Positions 37,087 through 47,280 are shown, counted from the first letter of the stretch. The stretch is DNA of 64,000 bases from Gilliamella bombicola (GCF_900094945.1 NZ_FMAQ01000003.1:62001-126000); one strand, 5' to 3'. The notes: a model not told the origin generated them from the sequence alone. Numbers and translations are program-made.

Positions 37087-39090
37087 TTAAGACACTTTAA
37101 TAAAATCCGCACGCAATTTTTTTATTTCATCACGCAGTACGCCGGCTTTTTCAAATTCAAGATTTTGAGCCGCTTCATACATCATTGCTTCAAGTTCTTT
37201 CACTTTTGCCTGTACATCTTTAACAGAAACATACTGATACGATTTACCTGGTTCAAACGCTTGAACTTTGGCTGTTGATTTCTTGGTACTTAAACCTGCC
37301 TCTAATACATCTTTAATTTCTTTGCGTACTGATTTAGGCGTGATGCCATGTGCTACATTAAAGTCTTCTTGTTTTTGACGACGGCGAGCAGTCTCATCAA
37401 TCGTTTTTTGCATAGCCGGCGTAATTTTATCTGCATATAATATAGCTTTACCATGCTCGTTTCGAGCGGCACGCCCAACGGTTTGAATTAGCGAGCTTTC
37501 TGAACGTAAAAACCCTTCACGGTCAGCGTCTAATATTGCGATTAGCGATACTTCCGGTATATCTAACCCTTCTCGAAGTAAGTTAATCCCAACTAACACA
37601 TCGACTTTACCTAAACGCAAATCTCGGATAATTTCCATTCTTTCAACCGTATTAATATCTGAATGCAAATATTTGACATTGATATTATGTTCCGACAAAT
37701 AATCGGTTAAATTTTCTGCCATACGTTTAGTTAGTGTGGTTACCAAAACACGTTCTTCGTTGTTAATTCGAATTTTGATTTCGGATAATAGATCATCCAC
37801 CTGAGTTGTAACAGGGCGAACTTCGATAATAGGATCTAATAGTCCGGTAGGTCTAACCACTTGTTCAATAATTTCGTTACCTGATTTCTCAATTTCGTAT
37901 TTGGCTGGTGTTGCTGATACATAAATGGTTTGTGGCATAATATTTTCGAATTCTGCAAACTTTAAAGGCCTGTTATCTAGTGCTGATGGTAAACGAAAGC
38001 CGTATTCAACCAAATTAAGTTTTCGCGAACGATCGCCATTATACATTGCGCCTATCTGTGGAATAGCAACATGCGATTCATCAATAAATAATAATCCGTC
38101 TGGAGGCAAGTAATCAAATAACGTTGCTGGCGGATCGCCCGGATTACGTTGGGCTAAAAAGCGTGAGTAATTTTCGATGCCAGAGCAATAACCCAGTTCG
38201 GTCATCATTTCAATATCAAAGAGTGTTCGCTGAGTTAAACGTTGTTCTTCCAGTAGACGATTGTTATCTAACAATACTTTTTGACGTTCTTTAAGCTCTT
38301 GTTTAATTTGCGCAATGGCATTTTCCATAATATTTCTTGGCGTTACATAGTGTGTTTTTGGATAGATAGTGATCCGTGATACTTCATTGATACTATTACC
38401 TGTCAGAGGATCAAACATAACAATACGATCGACTTCGTCATCAAATAGCTCTACGCGCACAGCAAGTTCATCTGAGTCCGCAGGAAAAATATCGATGACA
38501 TCCCCTCGAACGCGAAACGTACCACGGCTAAAACCTATTTCGTTACGAGTGTATTGTAATTCGGCCAAACGAGTTAAAATTGAGCGCTGATCGGTTATGG
38601 TGCCCTTTGTTAAGTGTAATATCATTGACATATAAGTTTCTGGCGCACCTAAACCATAAATTGCCGATACCGATGCTACGATCACAACATCGCGTCGTTC
38701 GAGGAGCGATTTCGTCGCTGAAAGACGCATCTGTTCTATATGCTCATTAATTGAGGCATCTTTTTCAATAAATGTATCAGTTGAAGGCACGTAGGATTCA
38801 GGTTGATAGTAATCGTAATAAGATACGAAATACTCAACCGCATTTTCAGGAAAAAAGGCCTTCATTTCGCCATACAACTGAGCTGCCAATGTTTTATTGG
38901 GCGCTAAAATGATTGTTGGGCGGTTATGCGTAGCAATGACATTGGCCATAGTAAACGTCTTACCTGAACCCGTTACGCCCAACAATGTTTGATGTGCTAT
39001 CCCATCTACAATATTTTGATTAATTTTTCTTATTGCTTCAGGCTGATCACCGGCAGGCTTAAATTCGGAACATAATTTAAATTTTTTCAT
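37087..39090 (-). CDS. uvrB: UvrABC system protein B
   Basis: 667 residues (E. coli 673). Damage-verifying helicase-like subunit of nucleotide excision repair. Walker A GVTGSGKT at residues 38-45, the DNA-gripping beta-hairpin region with [20 protein letters not shown], helicase motifs [33 protein letters not shown] and QTVGRAARN, and a C-terminal UVR motif (about 627-662) that binds UvrC. The 390-base upstream region has DnaA-box-like sites but no clear LexA box that I could find. Confidence 0.98.
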   Translation of the reverse strand: MKKFKLCSEFKPAGDQPEAIRKINQNIVDGIAHQTLLGVTGSGKTFTMANVIATHNRPTIILAPNKTLAAQLYGEMKAFFPENAVEYFVSYYDYYQPESYVPSTDTFIEKDASINEHIEQMRLSATKSLLERRDVVIVASVSAIYGLGAPETYMSMILHLTKGTITDQRSILTRLAELQYTRNEIGFSRGTFRVRGDVIDIFPADSDELAVRVELFDDEVDRIVMFDPLTGNSINEVSRITIYPKTHYVTPRNIMENAIAQIKQELKERQKVLLDNNRLLEEQRLTQRTLFDIEMMTELGYCSGIENYSRFLAQRNPGDPPATLFDYLPPDGLLFIDESHVAIPQIGAMYNGDRSRKLNLVEYGFRLPSALDNRPLKFAEFENIMPQTIYVSATPAKYEIEKSGNEIIEQVVRPTGLLDPIIEVRPVTTQVDDLLSEIKIRINNEERVLVTTLTKRMAENLTDYLSEHNINVKYLHSDINTVERMEIIRDLRLGKVDVLVGINLLREGLDIPEVSLIAILDADREGFLRSESSLIQTVGRAARNEHGKAILYADKITPAMQKTIDETARRRQKQEDFNVAHGITPKSVRKEIKDVLEAGLSTKKSTAKVQAFEPGKSYQYVSVKDVQAKVKELEAMMYEAAQNLEFEKAGVLRDEIKKLRADFIKVS

Positions 39091-39125
39091 TACATCACAA
39101 CCAATATTTTACCTATTAATAAAAA

Positions 39126-39357
39126 TTATCCCCAAAAGGACTTGACCTTTTAAAATCTTCTATTTTTCATTCAATTGACTTTTTTATAAATAAAAAAGAC
39201 AACAAATTCATGACTTGATTTACGATAACATATTGATAAAAAACAAAAAACAATTTAATGATTAACTTACAATCAAATCAAGAAAAATCCTGTTCTTGAC
39301 TGAGGTTAGCGCTTTTTTTAATAAACTACTCACAGAGTTATCCACAGGTAACGGGGA
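39126..39357. promoter_or_regulatory. DnaA-box-like sites upstream of uvrB
   Basis: TTATCCACA (39338-39346) is a perfect DnaA box. TTATCCCCA (39126-39134) and a reversed TTATCCCC (39353-39360) are weaker. E. coli uvrB is also known to carry a DnaA box in its upstream promoter region, so regulation is more likely than an origin. The rest of 39091-39480 is AT-rich with no gene. Confidence 0.5.
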
Positions 39358-39480
39358 TAACTTCATAAGTATAGCCTCTATAGGCTTTTTTCAATTATCA
39401 AGACAATTTTTGTCCAAAAAAAACTTTTATTTTGGATGGTTTTTCCTATTTTTAAACTTCTTTTAATAGATTTAATTAAT

Positions 39481-40944
39481 CTACTTGTTTAGCTGTTCAA
39501 ATTGATATTGATAGCTATCATCAAAGTCACGAACAAAAGTTAATCGATGAGTGATGCATTTAGGCGCATCTTCTGCGTGATGAGACACAAAGAGTAACTG
39601 AGTATGTCCCTCACTAATTAAACGATCTATCCAGCGTTTGACTAATTCTCGATTAAGATGGTCTAGCCCTTGCAATGGTTCATCTAAAATAAGCAGTGTC
39701 GGATGTTTGACTAAAGCTCTAGCTATCAAAACTAATCGTTGTTGCCCCCAAGAGAGTGATTGAAAAGGTTTGCCCGCTTGCGCTTGTAAACCTAACAACT
39801 TTAACCATTCATCAGCTAATTTAGCTTGTCTATCACTGGTAGTTTGATAGATACCAATCGAATCAAAATAGCCAGACAATAACACTGTTTTAACGCTAGA
39901 ACTAACGCGGTAATCCAAATGTAAACTACTACTGACATAACCAATATGGCGTTTAATATCCCAAATCGTTTCACCTGAGCCACGTTTACGACCAAATAAA
40001 GTAAGGTCATTGCTATACCCTTGCGGGTGATCACCAGTAATTAAACTTAATAATGTTGATTTCCCTGCACCATTAGGACCAACAATGTGCCAATTTTGTT
40101 TGGCCTTTACTTGCCATGTTAATCCATTAATTATTGCTTTATCATCATAATAAACATAGCCATTATTTAATGTGACTCGATCTAATTGATCTGCTAATCG
40201 TGTTGGTGATTCATCAGCTTCTGGTAATGGCATATTGGGTATATTTTCCAAATCTGCTAATTGCTTAACTGTTGCATCGTTTAATATTGTACTCTTCGTA
40301 TCAATTTTCAATAGTTGGCAATCAGCTAATATACCAACATTTTCGATAAAATCAGGAATTTCATTAAATCGATTTAAAACAAGGACAATAGTGATACCCT
40401 GCTTAGCAAGGTCCGCAAGTATTTGTGCTAAATTTGCACGAGATGCCACGTCTAAACCATCAAAAGGCTCATCTAATATCAGAAAATCAGGCTGCTGCAT
40501 CAAAACTCGGCAGATTAAGGCTTTGCGAGTTTCACCGGTTGATAAATATTTAAAGCGTTTGGTTAATAGGTGTTTAATTCCCAATTGTGTTGCTAATTGT
40601 TGACAAAGCACTTGATTAAAATTATTTTCTTGAATAATTTGCTCAGTGGTTAATCCAGTATCATTTTCACTTTCGCTTAGCATATCTGTATTATTACGCT
40701 TCCATTCATCATCAATCAGTTTTTGTAGTTGTTCAAACGATATATGAGCTATAGATTTAAATTGATTGATAACGTTACCTGATAATAATGTTTGCTCACC
40801 TGCCAACGCTTTAACTAGTATAGATTTACCACTACCATTACGCCCCACAAAAGCGACATGCCCCCCTTGCTTGATTGCCAACGATTCAATGATAAAAACT
40901 TGGTAATCACTAATTTTAAACTGTGCGTTTTCTATTTGTAGCAT
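39481..40944 (-). CDS. modF: ModF, tandem ABC ATPase of molybdate locus
   Basis: 487 residues, two ABC ATPase domains in one chain (about 1-230 and 255-480) and no membrane part. First Walker A is GRNGSGKS, with LSTGETRKALICRVLMQQPD as signature; the second is GPNGAGKST, with LSWGQQRLVLIARAL. It aligns end to end with E. coli ModF, including WRRNNTDML-type and DLTLFGRKRGSGETIWDIK segments. Its cellular role is not settled even in E. coli; it is co-transcribed with modE (15-base gap) there and here. Confidence 0.94.
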   Translation of the reverse strand: MLQIENAQFKISDYQVFIIESLAIKQGGHVAFVGRNGSGKSILVKALAGEQTLLSGNVINQFKSIAHISFEQLQKLIDDEWKRNNTDMLSESENDTGLTTEQIIQENNFNQVLCQQLATQLGIKHLLTKRFKYLSTGETRKALICRVLMQQPDFLILDEPFDGLDVASRANLAQILADLAKQGITIVLVLNRFNEIPDFIENVGILADCQLLKIDTKSTILNDATVKQLADLENIPNMPLPEADESPTRLADQLDRVTLNNGYVYYDDKAIINGLTWQVKAKQNWHIVGPNGAGKSTLLSLITGDHPQGYSNDLTLFGRKRGSGETIWDIKRHIGYVSSSLHLDYRVSSSVKTVLLSGYFDSIGIYQTTSDRQAKLADEWLKLLGLQAQAGKPFQSLSWGQQRLVLIARALVKHPTLLILDEPLQGLDHLNRELVKRWIDRLISEGHTQLLFVSHHAEDAPKCITHRLTFVRDFDDSYQYQFEQLNK

Positions 40945-40959
40945 GATAACCTCATATTG

Positions 40960-41748
40960 CTAAACTAATGTTGCAACAATAATATGTTGTGGATTAATAC
41001 ATAACTTAGTTTGTTTACCTACAGTTAGAGCAGCTTGCTCAACTTCTTTAGCTAATTTGCTAGCGTAAAGCACAATGCCAGAAGATAATGAAAAAGCAAT
41101 TTCACTCCATTTTTCATCTGTTGTGATCTTTTCAACTGTAACCGACAAGAGATTCTCATTCGCATTCTCTTTTGTATTTACCCATTCAATCAACGGGGCT
41201 TTAATTAACAACAAGACTGTTTTATCAGTACTCAACTTTAACCGTCCAATACTTGGCTGAGTAATGTACGCTGTTAACTCAGTTTGGTTATCACTGAGCA
41301 GTACAGTAATAAAACCAGCAACATCACTTGTGTGAATCTGCTTAACTGTGCCATATAATTGATTTCGGGCACTAGTCTGCAATGACAATCTTGCAGTGGC
41401 TTTTAAAATATCATCTAATGGGACTTTGTCATCACTCAGTATGTTAAATGCATTTTGTTGCAACTGAGTTAATAGATCATAAAGTTGAATGAATCTAACA
41501 GCATAAGGACTGAGCTTTGTGCCCCCACCATTTTTGCCACCAATTGCGGTAATTAAAAAAGGATTAGGTGCTAATTTGTTAATTTCATTGATAGCATCCC
41601 ACGCTGTTTTATAACTAACGCCAATTTGCTTGGCAGCCTGACTTAATGATCCAGTTTGTTCAATTGCTTTTAACAATGCAATACGCCGTGGATCAGTAAA
41701 TAACTGTTGCTGAATATTCAATGTCAATAAAATTTCAGGAGAAAACAT
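40960..41748 (-). CDS. modE: Molybdate-responsive regulator ModE
   Basis: 262 residues. An N-terminal winged helix-turn-helix (about 20-80: TGSLSQAAKQIGVSYKTAWD AINE) is followed by two TOBE/MOP molybdate-binding domains (about 125-255, with SLQTSARNQLYGTV and the final INPQHIIVATLV). When loaded with molybdate it represses modABC and activates molybdenum-cofactor and molybdoenzyme genes. It is divergent from modA with a ModE box between them. Confidence 0.95.
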   Translation of the reverse strand: MFSPEILLTLNIQQQLFTDPRRIALLKAIEQTGSLSQAAKQIGVSYKTAWDAINEINKLAPNPFLITAIGGKNGGGTKLSPYAVRFIQLYDLLTQLQQNAFNILSDDKVPLDDILKATARLSLQTSARNQLYGTVKQIHTSDVAGFITVLLSDNQTELTAYITQPSIGRLKLSTDKTVLLLIKAPLIEWVNTKENANENLLSVTVEKITTDEKWSEIAFSLSSGIVLYASKLAKEVEQAALTVGKQTKLCINPQHIIVATLV

Positions 41749-41902
41749 AATTTAACACCATGAAGAACCAACTAATCAATTTGGAGGAGATAAGAGCGTT
41801 TATTGTAGACGCTTTTTTATATTCATTCAAAACAAGTTAAAAACATCATTGATTGTTTGATGACATTTATTTAATTGTACTTTATGAATAAATTTTGCTA
41901 AT

Positions 41903-41930
41903 ATCGATATGTTTTTTTTTATATAGCGAT
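41903..41930. promoter_or_regulatory. ModE box in the modE-modA gap
   Basis: ATCGATATGTT (41903-41913), six T, then TATATAGCGAT (41920-41930). This has the spacing and ends of the E. coli ModE consensus ATCGNTATATA-N6-TATATAACGAT; the right half matches 10 of 11 bases. It lies 88 bases before the modA ATG, placed to repress modABC. An AATGGAA-ATG-TTCCATT hairpin follows at 41940-41956. Confidence 0.8.
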
Positions 41931-42018
41931 TAAGTGGTTAATGGAAATGTTCCATTACAACCGAGTATTTTAACAATATTGATAACCCAAATTAACCTAC
42001 TTTTATTGTGAGGAAAAA

Positions 42019-42771
42019 ATGAAAAAATTGATTGGAATTCTTGGGGCTATAGTACTGATGGCGATGACCTTTTCTGCATCAGCTGCTGAAAAAATAACTG
42101 TATTTGCCGCTGCCTCATTGACAAATGCAATGCAAGATGTCGCTACCGCTTATAAAGCTGAACATAAAGACGTGGATATTGTGTTTTCTTTTGCTTCATC
42201 ATCAGTATTAGCAAAACAAATTGAACAAGGTGCACCTGCCGATATTTTCATGTCAGCTGATCAAAAATGGATGACTTACCTTATTGAGCATAATATAGCG
42301 AAAAATAAACAAGACCTATTAAAAAATGCATTAGTGCTTATTGCCCCAAAAAGTTCACCATTAGATAACGTTTTAATCAATAACAATACCAATTGGCAAG
42401 CGATTTTACCTAAAGACGAAAGAATTGCCATTGGTGATCCAGATCACGTTCCCGCGGGGCTTTATGCAAAAGAATCACTCACTAATTTAGGCGTATTTGA
42501 CAAATTATCACCACAATTTGCCCCTGCGAGCAATGTGAGGGACGCTCTGATGTTAGTTGAGCGTAACGAAGCCGCCCTTGGCATTGTCTACAGCACCGAT
42601 GCCAAAGTAAGCGATAAAGTGAAAATTGTAGGGGCTTTCCCTGCAGATACATTTAGGTCTATTGAATACCCAATCACGTTATTAAACTTAAAAGCAAGTG
42701 ACTTTTATCAATATTTAAACTCACCACAAGCTAAAGCCATTTTTGAAAAATATGGATTTATAACAAAGTAA
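42019..42771 (+). CDS. modA: Molybdate-binding periplasmic protein
   Basis: 250 residues with signal peptide 1-22 (LIGILGAIVLMAMTFSASAA). Substrate-binding protein of the molybdate ABC importer. Oxyanion-site segments are VFAAASLTNAMQDVATAY, FSFASSSVLAKQIEQGAPAD, IGDPDHVPAGLYAKE and ALGIVYSTDA. A GTGAGGAAAA ribosome site precedes the ATG. First gene of modABC, under the ModE box. Confidence 0.97.
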   Translation: MKKLIGILGAIVLMAMTFSASAAEKITVFAAASLTNAMQDVATAYKAEHKDVDIVFSFASSSVLAKQIEQGAPADIFMSADQKWMTYLIEHNIAKNKQDLLKNALVLIAPKSSPLDNVLINNNTNWQAILPKDERIAIGDPDHVPAGLYAKESLTNLGVFDKLSPQFAPASNVRDALMLVERNEAALGIVYSTDAKVSDKVKIVGAFPADTFRSIEYPITLLNLKASDFYQYLNSPQAKAIFEKYGFITK

Positions 42772-42799
42772 CTTAACAAGTGAGTGATTTGATACAAAT

Positions 42800-43489
42800 A
42801 TGTTATTAACCGAATTTGAATGGCAAACTTTACTACTTAGTTTAAAAATAGCCACTGCAGCCATTGGCTTTAGTTTACCAATAGGTATTTTAACCGCTTG
42901 GATATTGGCTCGCTGTCAATTTTGGGGTAAACCGCTATTTGATAGCATTGTGCATCTTCCTCTTGTTTTGCCACCGGTAGTATTAGGTTATGTATTGTTA
43001 ATAACCATGGGTCGACGAGGTGTGATTGGTGAGTGGTTAACTCAAAATTTAAATATCAGTTTTAGTTTTAATTGGCAAGGTGCAGCTTTAGCTTCAGCAG
43101 TGGTTGCATTTCCACTCATGGTACGTTCTATTCGCTTAGCCATTGAATCGATTGATATACGACTTGAACATGTGGCTCGCACTCTTGGTGCCCATAAATG
43201 GCGAGTATTTCTAACTATCACTTTACCTTTAGCCTTTCCGGGTATTTTAATGGGAATCGTGCTAAGCTTTGCTCGTTGTTTAGGAGAATTCGGTGCAACA
43301 ATTACATTTGTATCAAATATTCAAGGTGAAACTCGGACCTTACCACTCGCAATGTACACGATGCTACAAATCCCCGATGGTGAACACAGTGCCTTACGAC
43401 TGTGTATCATTTCAATTGTACTGTCGATCATTTCACTTTTTTTATCAGAATTGTTAAATCGATGGCATAAGAGGAAGCTAGCAGGATAA
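42800..43489 (+). CDS. modB: Molybdate ABC transporter permease
   Basis: 229 residues, five membrane helices. The coupling EAA loop is HVARTLGAHKWRVFLTITLP, followed by LAFPGILMGIVLSFARCLGE and FGATITFV, all diagnostic of ModB. It forms the inner-membrane pore as a dimer with ModA and ModC. It is 28 bases behind modA and five before modC, so one operon. Confidence 0.97.
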   Translation: MLLTEFEWQTLLLSLKIATAAIGFSLPIGILTAWILARCQFWGKPLFDSIVHLPLVLPPVVLGYVLLITMGRRGVIGEWLTQNLNISFSFNWQGAALASAVVAFPLMVRSIRLAIESIDIRLEHVARTLGAHKWRVFLTITLPLAFPGILMGIVLSFARCLGEFGATITFVSNIQGETRTLPLAMYTMLQIPDGEHSALRLCIISIVLSIISLFLSELLNRWHKRKLAG

Positions 43490-43494
43490 TCACT

Positions 43495-44175
43495 ATGTTA
43501 AAAATACAGGTTAGCAAACAATTGGCTTCATTTTCTTTCCAATTCAATCATGATATAGATTGCCAAGGCATTACTGCTATTTTAGGCGTTTCAGGATCGG
43601 GGAAATCAACGCTAATCAACCTTATTAATGGATTAATTAAACCCGACCAAGGTTATATCAAACTCAATAACACATCACTAGTTGATTGTGATAAGAACCT
43701 TTTTATCGATCCTGAAAAACGTCAGATTGGTACCGTTTTTCAAGATGCATTACTTTTCCCTCATTATAAAGTGATTAAAAATCTAACTTATGGTGCTAAC
43801 AACTTCAATTCTTCAAAATTTGACGAAATCGTGAATGTACTTAATATCCACTCATTATTAAATCGCTATCCAGCGATGCTATCTGGCGGTGAAAAACAGC
43901 GGGTGGCAATCGGTCGAGCACTATTAGCCAATCCTCTATTGCTACTGATGGACGAACCGCTTTCCGCCCTTGATATGCCCAGAAAAAAAGAGTTATTAAC
44001 TTATATTGATAAGTTAGCTAATGATTTAAATATACCTATTATTTATGTAACACATAATATTAATGAAGTTAAAAAGATAGCCAATAATGTAGCTATTTTA
44101 GATCAAGGCAAGCTGATTGAGTTTGGTAAAGTCGAGCATGTTTTACAAAGTGATTATTTAAAAGAATGGTTATAA
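43495..44175 (+). CDS. modC: Molybdate ABC transporter ATPase, lacking TOBE domain
   Basis: 226 residues. Complete ABC ATPase core: Walker A GVSGSGKST (31-39), Q-loop IGTVFQDALLFPH, signature LSGGEKQRVAIGRA, Walker B LLLMDEPLSALD and switch histidine YVTHN. E. coli ModC has 352 residues because of a C-terminal TOBE/MOP domain that binds molybdate and can inhibit the pump; this copy ends directly after the ATPase core, at DYLKEWL. Its 3' end overlaps the convergent lpxH by 22 bases, so no extra domain can follow in frame. Transport should work, but feedback through the MOP domain is absent. Confidence 0.93.
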   Translation: MLKIQVSKQLASFSFQFNHDIDCQGITAILGVSGSGKSTLINLINGLIKPDQGYIKLNNTSLVDCDKNLFIDPEKRQIGTVFQDALLFPHYKVIKNLTYGANNFNSSKFDEIVNVLNIHSLLNRYPAMLSGGEKQRVAIGRALLANPLLLLMDEPLSALDMPRKKELLTYIDKLANDLNIPIIYVTHNINEVKKIANNVAILDQGKLIEFGKVEHVLQSDYLKEWL

Positions 44176-44912
44176 AGAGCTAAAGTATTACTATTTTGTT
44201 CTTGTTTGATATATGTCACACCATCATGCCATGCCCCCAGCACAATACGAGTTGCACGGTTGCCTTCAATTTGAAAATAGTGTGTTGCAGGTTTGTGGGT
44301 ATGACCATGCACCATAATATCTGCATTATGTTCTATCATCACTTCCACTACCGCTTGTTGATTTACATCCATAATAAATTCAGATTTAGTCTGATTATGC
44401 AGACTACTTTTTTGCCGCAACTTAGCTGCAATTTTAAGCCGAACAAAGCGCGGAAGTAATAAAAACAGTTTTTGTAACCATCTATTATGCATAGCTTTTC
44501 GAAATTTTTGATATTGAAGATCGTCAATACATAATAAATCGCCATGTAAAAAAACAATATTTTTTTCTTGATTGGGCAAACAGTTAATTTCTGGCAATAA
44601 AATCATATCGCACTGCTGAGCATATCTTTTACCTAACAGAAAATCACGATTACCATGCACAAAATATTTTTTGATATGACGTTTTGATAAGGCTTGTAAT
44701 GCCAGTGCAGTTTGTTGTTGTATATTGGTTTTAACATCATCACCAACCCAATAGTCAAACAAATCACCTAAAATGTAAAGTTCACAATTATCAGGGAGAG
44801 TATGTAAAAAAGACAAAAAGCCTGCGGTTATACCCATATAACCATCAGGCTCATTATCGGCTAGATGAATATCAGCGATAAAATAACGAACAGGATTATT
44901 CAACCGTAACAC
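44154..44912 (-). CDS. lpxH: UDP-2,3-diacylglucosamine hydrolase
   Basis: About 252 residues. Mn-dependent phosphoesterase making lipid X in lipid A synthesis. Metal-site motifs of the calcineurin-like fold: [34 protein letters not shown] and HGHTHKPA, plus the LpxH-specific IMDVNQQAV. There is no ATG before the first motif; GTG 44912 or TTG 44903 must serve, and the exact start is uncertain. It overlaps ppiB by 17 bases (same strand) and modC by 22 bases (opposite strand). ppiB-lpxH is the enterobacterial order. Confidence 0.92.
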   Translation of the reverse strand: MLRLNNPVRYFIADIHLADNEPDGYMGITAGFLSFLHTLPDNCELYILGDLFDYWVGDDVKTNIQQQTALALQALSKRHIKKYFVHGNRDFLLGKRYAQQCDMILLPEINCLPNQEKNIVFLHGDLLCIDDLQYQKFRKAMHNRWLQKLFLLLPRFVRLKIAAKLRQKSSLHNQTKSEFIMDVNQQAVVEVMIEHNADIMVHGHTHKPATHYFQIEGNRATRIVLGAWHDGVTYIKQEQNSNTLALYNHSFK

Positions 44913-45387
44913 TCGTAATAATGATATCTTCTACAGGAACATCTGAATGCATACCGCTACGCCCTGTTTTAACGACTTTGATTTTATCAACAACGTCTAG
45001 CCCTTCGACGACTTGTGCAAAAACACAATAGCCATAACCATTAACATCAGCAGAGCGGAAGTTAAGATAATCATTATCAACCACATTGATAAAAAATTGT
45101 GCTGTTGCAGAGTGTGGATCTGATGTGCGAGCCATCGCTAAAGTGCCACGATCATTTTTTAGTCCGTTATCCGCTTCATTTTTTATTGGTGATTTTGTTT
45201 TTTTCTGTTTCATACCGGGTTCAAACCCGCCACCTTGAATCATGAAATTATTAATAACACGATGGAAGATTGTGTTGTTGTAAAAACCGTCTTTGCAATA
45301 TTCAACAAAATTTTTAACGGTTTCTGGCGCCTTATCGTCAAAAGTTTTGATTTTAATATCACCTAAATTAGTGTGAAATATAATCAT
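44896..45387 (-). CDS. ppiB: Cytoplasmic peptidyl-prolyl cis-trans isomerase B
   Basis: 163 residues (E. coli 164). Cyclophilin that speeds proline isomerisation during folding. Catalytic-site stretches [38 protein letters not shown] and [18 protein letters not shown] are intact. No signal peptide, so cytoplasmic. It is translationally linked to lpxH behind it. Confidence 0.97.
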   Translation of the reverse strand: MIIFHTNLGDIKIKTFDDKAPETVKNFVEYCKDGFYNNTIFHRVINNFMIQGGGFEPGMKQKKTKSPIKNEADNGLKNDRGTLAMARTSDPHSATAQFFINVVDNDYLNFRSADVNGYGYCVFAQVVEGLDVVDKIKVVKTGRSGMHSDVPVEDIIITSVTVE

Positions 45388-45451
45388 AACAGATTCCTTT
45401 TTTTATTTAATATACATATTTCGAGCAAAAGTAAGCTTTAATCAATTTGAC

Positions 45452-46303
45452 TTACTTACTAAATTTTTCACATGCTTCAAGGGTGTTACTCATTAACATA
45501 GCAACAGTCATTGGACCAACACCACCAGGTACAGGCGTTATCCAACCAGCCCGTTTAACGGCAGCCTCAAAATCCACATCGCCAGCTAATTTACCATCTG
45601 GCAGACGATTGATACCAACATCAATAACAATTGCGCCTGGTTTTATCCACTCACCCTTAACATAATTAGGAATGCCAACTCCTGCAACAACAATATCCGC
45701 ATTACTCACATGTTTAGCTAAATCAACAGTACGGCTATGAGTAATGGTTGTTGTACAACCTAATAACAATAATTCTAATGCCATTGGACGACCTACAATG
45801 CTTGAAGCCCCTACCACTGTTGCATTTAAGCCTGATAGATTTATACCCGTGGATTGCAGCATTTTGACCACTCCATAAGGAGTACATGGTCGTAAAATCG
45901 GATCGCGTTGTAATAAGTGACCAATATTGTAAGGGTGAAAACCATCAACATCTTTACTTGGATTGATACGTTCAAGAACCTTGGTTTTGTCAATATTATC
46001 AGGTAAAGGAAGTTGCACTAAAATACCATGCACATCTGATCGTTGATTAAGTTCATCAATTAATGCCAATAACTCATCAGTGGTCGACGTTGGGAAGTCA
46101 TACGCAAATGAAATAAAACCAACATCATCACAAGCTTTTTGCTTATTTTTGACATAGATTTTTGATGCAGGATCTGAACCCACTTGAATTACTGCAAGCC
46201 CAGGAACAGATAAACCTTTTTCAATACGTGTGTTAACTTTATTAGCAATATCAGTTCGTATTTGTTGTGCTAATACTTTTCCATCAATGATATGTGCAGT
46301 CAT
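45452..46303 (-). CDS. folD: Bifunctional methylene-THF dehydrogenase/cyclohydrolase
   Basis: 283 residues. Interconverts 5,10-methylene-, methenyl- and 10-formyl-tetrahydrofolate in one-carbon metabolism. Signatures: [14 protein letters not shown] (catalytic Lys), [40 protein letters not shown] for NADP and the terminal [18 protein letters not shown] 46303 has a GGAAG ribosome site and the family start (M-T-A-x-I-I-D-G-K); the longer frame to 46324 is not used. Upstream neighbour of ppiB on the same strand. Confidence 0.97.
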   Translation of the reverse strand: MTAHIIDGKVLAQQIRTDIANKVNTRIEKGLSVPGLAVIQVGSDPASKIYVKNKQKACDDVGFISFAYDFPTSTTDELLALIDELNQRSDVHGILVQLPLPDNIDKTKVLERINPSKDVDGFHPYNIGHLLQRDPILRPCTPYGVVKMLQSTGINLSGLNATVVGASSIVGRPMALELLLLGCTTTITHSRTVDLAKHVSNADIVVAGVGIPNYVKGEWIKPGAIVIDVGINRLPDGKLAGDVDFEAAVKRAGWITPVPGGVGPMTVAMLMSNTLEACEKFSK

Positions 46304-46366
46304 AGGCTTCCGTTTAGCTATCATAGTAAGGGCATCATTTTCGCAAAAGTTTTTATTAATGTCTAT

Positions 46367-47056
46367 TTACTTATGAATAGATTGATTAAGTTGAGTTAAT
46401 ATTTCTTTGTATTGCGCATCAATATCGGTAATCACAGAACAAATATGAGCATCAAAAGCTTTTAGTTTAGGTTTTTGAGCTTTCCACTCATTTTTTGAGA
46501 TTTGTTTGATCGCCCCTAAATTTTTAAAAAAATCGAAATGCAAAATACTTCCTCCCACAACATTATAAAAAATGCGCTGACCGATATCTTCACCATCTTT
46601 TTTTAGATTATTGAAATTTTGGTAAGAAAATCGTGTATTGCCATTTTCTGTAAAAATCGAAGCATGTAGCAACTTAACTAAACGTTTATATAATTTGTTT
46701 AATTCACTTTTTAGCTCGGTATCGTCGCTCAATTGATTTTTTATTGCCTGTTCAAAGGTCATTTTCACATCTAATAAAAGATTTAACGATTGTTGTTCTA
46801 ATTGCGGTAACTGTTGGCGTAAATCTTGTTGAAATTTTGCCAGTTTTTTTTGTAATGGCGGATTAAGTGTTACTGATTGCTTATTTAAAATCACATTACC
46901 ATTTGGTGTAATAGTTAAATCATTTTTTTTATTAAAAATATGCACACTTTCTTTGCTAATCGTAATATCATAACTGGGTTTAACTCCACACTCTTTTTTC
47001 ACAGCAAATACGGTGATAGGTAATAATAAAACAATCAATAACAATTTTTTCAACAT
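46367..47056 (-). CDS. yggN: YggN-family (DUF2884) exported protein
   Basis: About 229 residues with a signal peptide (KKLLLIVLLLPITVFA). A conserved first block CGVKPSYDITISKESVHIFN-KKNDLTITPNGNVILN matches E. coli YggN by eye; the rest is helical and Gln/Lys-rich (LAKFQQDLRQQLPQLEQQ), and a conserved Cys occurs near the end (AHICSVITD). Periplasmic, function unknown in the whole family. A GGA eight bases upstream favours the ATG at 47056; ATG 47062 is also in frame. Transcribed towards folD. Confidence 0.8.
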   Translation of the reverse strand: MLKKLLLIVLLLPITVFAVKKECGVKPSYDITISKESVHIFNKKNDLTITPNGNVILNKQSVTLNPPLQKKLAKFQQDLRQQLPQLEQQSLNLLLDVKMTFEQAIKNQLSDDTELKSELNKLYKRLVKLLHASIFTENGNTRFSYQNFNNLKKDGEDIGQRIFYNVVGGSILHFDFFKNLGAIKQISKNEWKAQKPKLKAFDAHICSVITDIDAQYKEILTQLNQSIHK

Positions 47057-47237
47057 ATTCATATCCAGCAAGTTAATTCATGCAGATTATAACGTCTATC
47101 AGGAAATAAATATAATAAACTTGAATATATGCTGTAGTTGAGAAACACACAAATCAAAGTCAACATATGTTATCTAGTTGATATTTTACAAAAAAAACAG
47201 CAATTGAAAGGTATAAATCCCTCAAAAAAATAGAACT

Positions 47238-47280
47238 AAAAAACTTCAATAAAATCAATACCTTTTCTGAACGATTTTTA
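47238..47280 (+). repeat. Solo copy of 42-bp repeat core
   Basis: aaaaaacttcaataaaatca then ataccttttctgaacgattttt, with one base different from the copy next to ilvA. It is in the gap 47057-47450 between the yggN-like gene and grxA, without the GC-rich module. Same orientation as the four copies at 2.4, 2.9, 14.9 and 15.0 kb. Confidence 0.65.

Noticed and set aside
39091-39480. Replication origin suggested by DnaA boxes and AT-rich DNA
   Set aside because: Only one perfect box, no clustered array, and none of the usual neighbours (dnaA, mnmG, mioC); a DnaA box before uvrB is known from E. coli.
39091-39480. LexA box before uvrB
   Set aside because: CTGT-N8-ACAG was looked for; only a CTGT-N8-CTGT arrangement overlapping the DnaA box was found.
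41931-42018. Molybdenum cofactor riboswitch before modA
   Set aside because: Fewer than 90 bases lie between the ModE box and the ATG and only one simple hairpin is visible, too little for this riboswitch.
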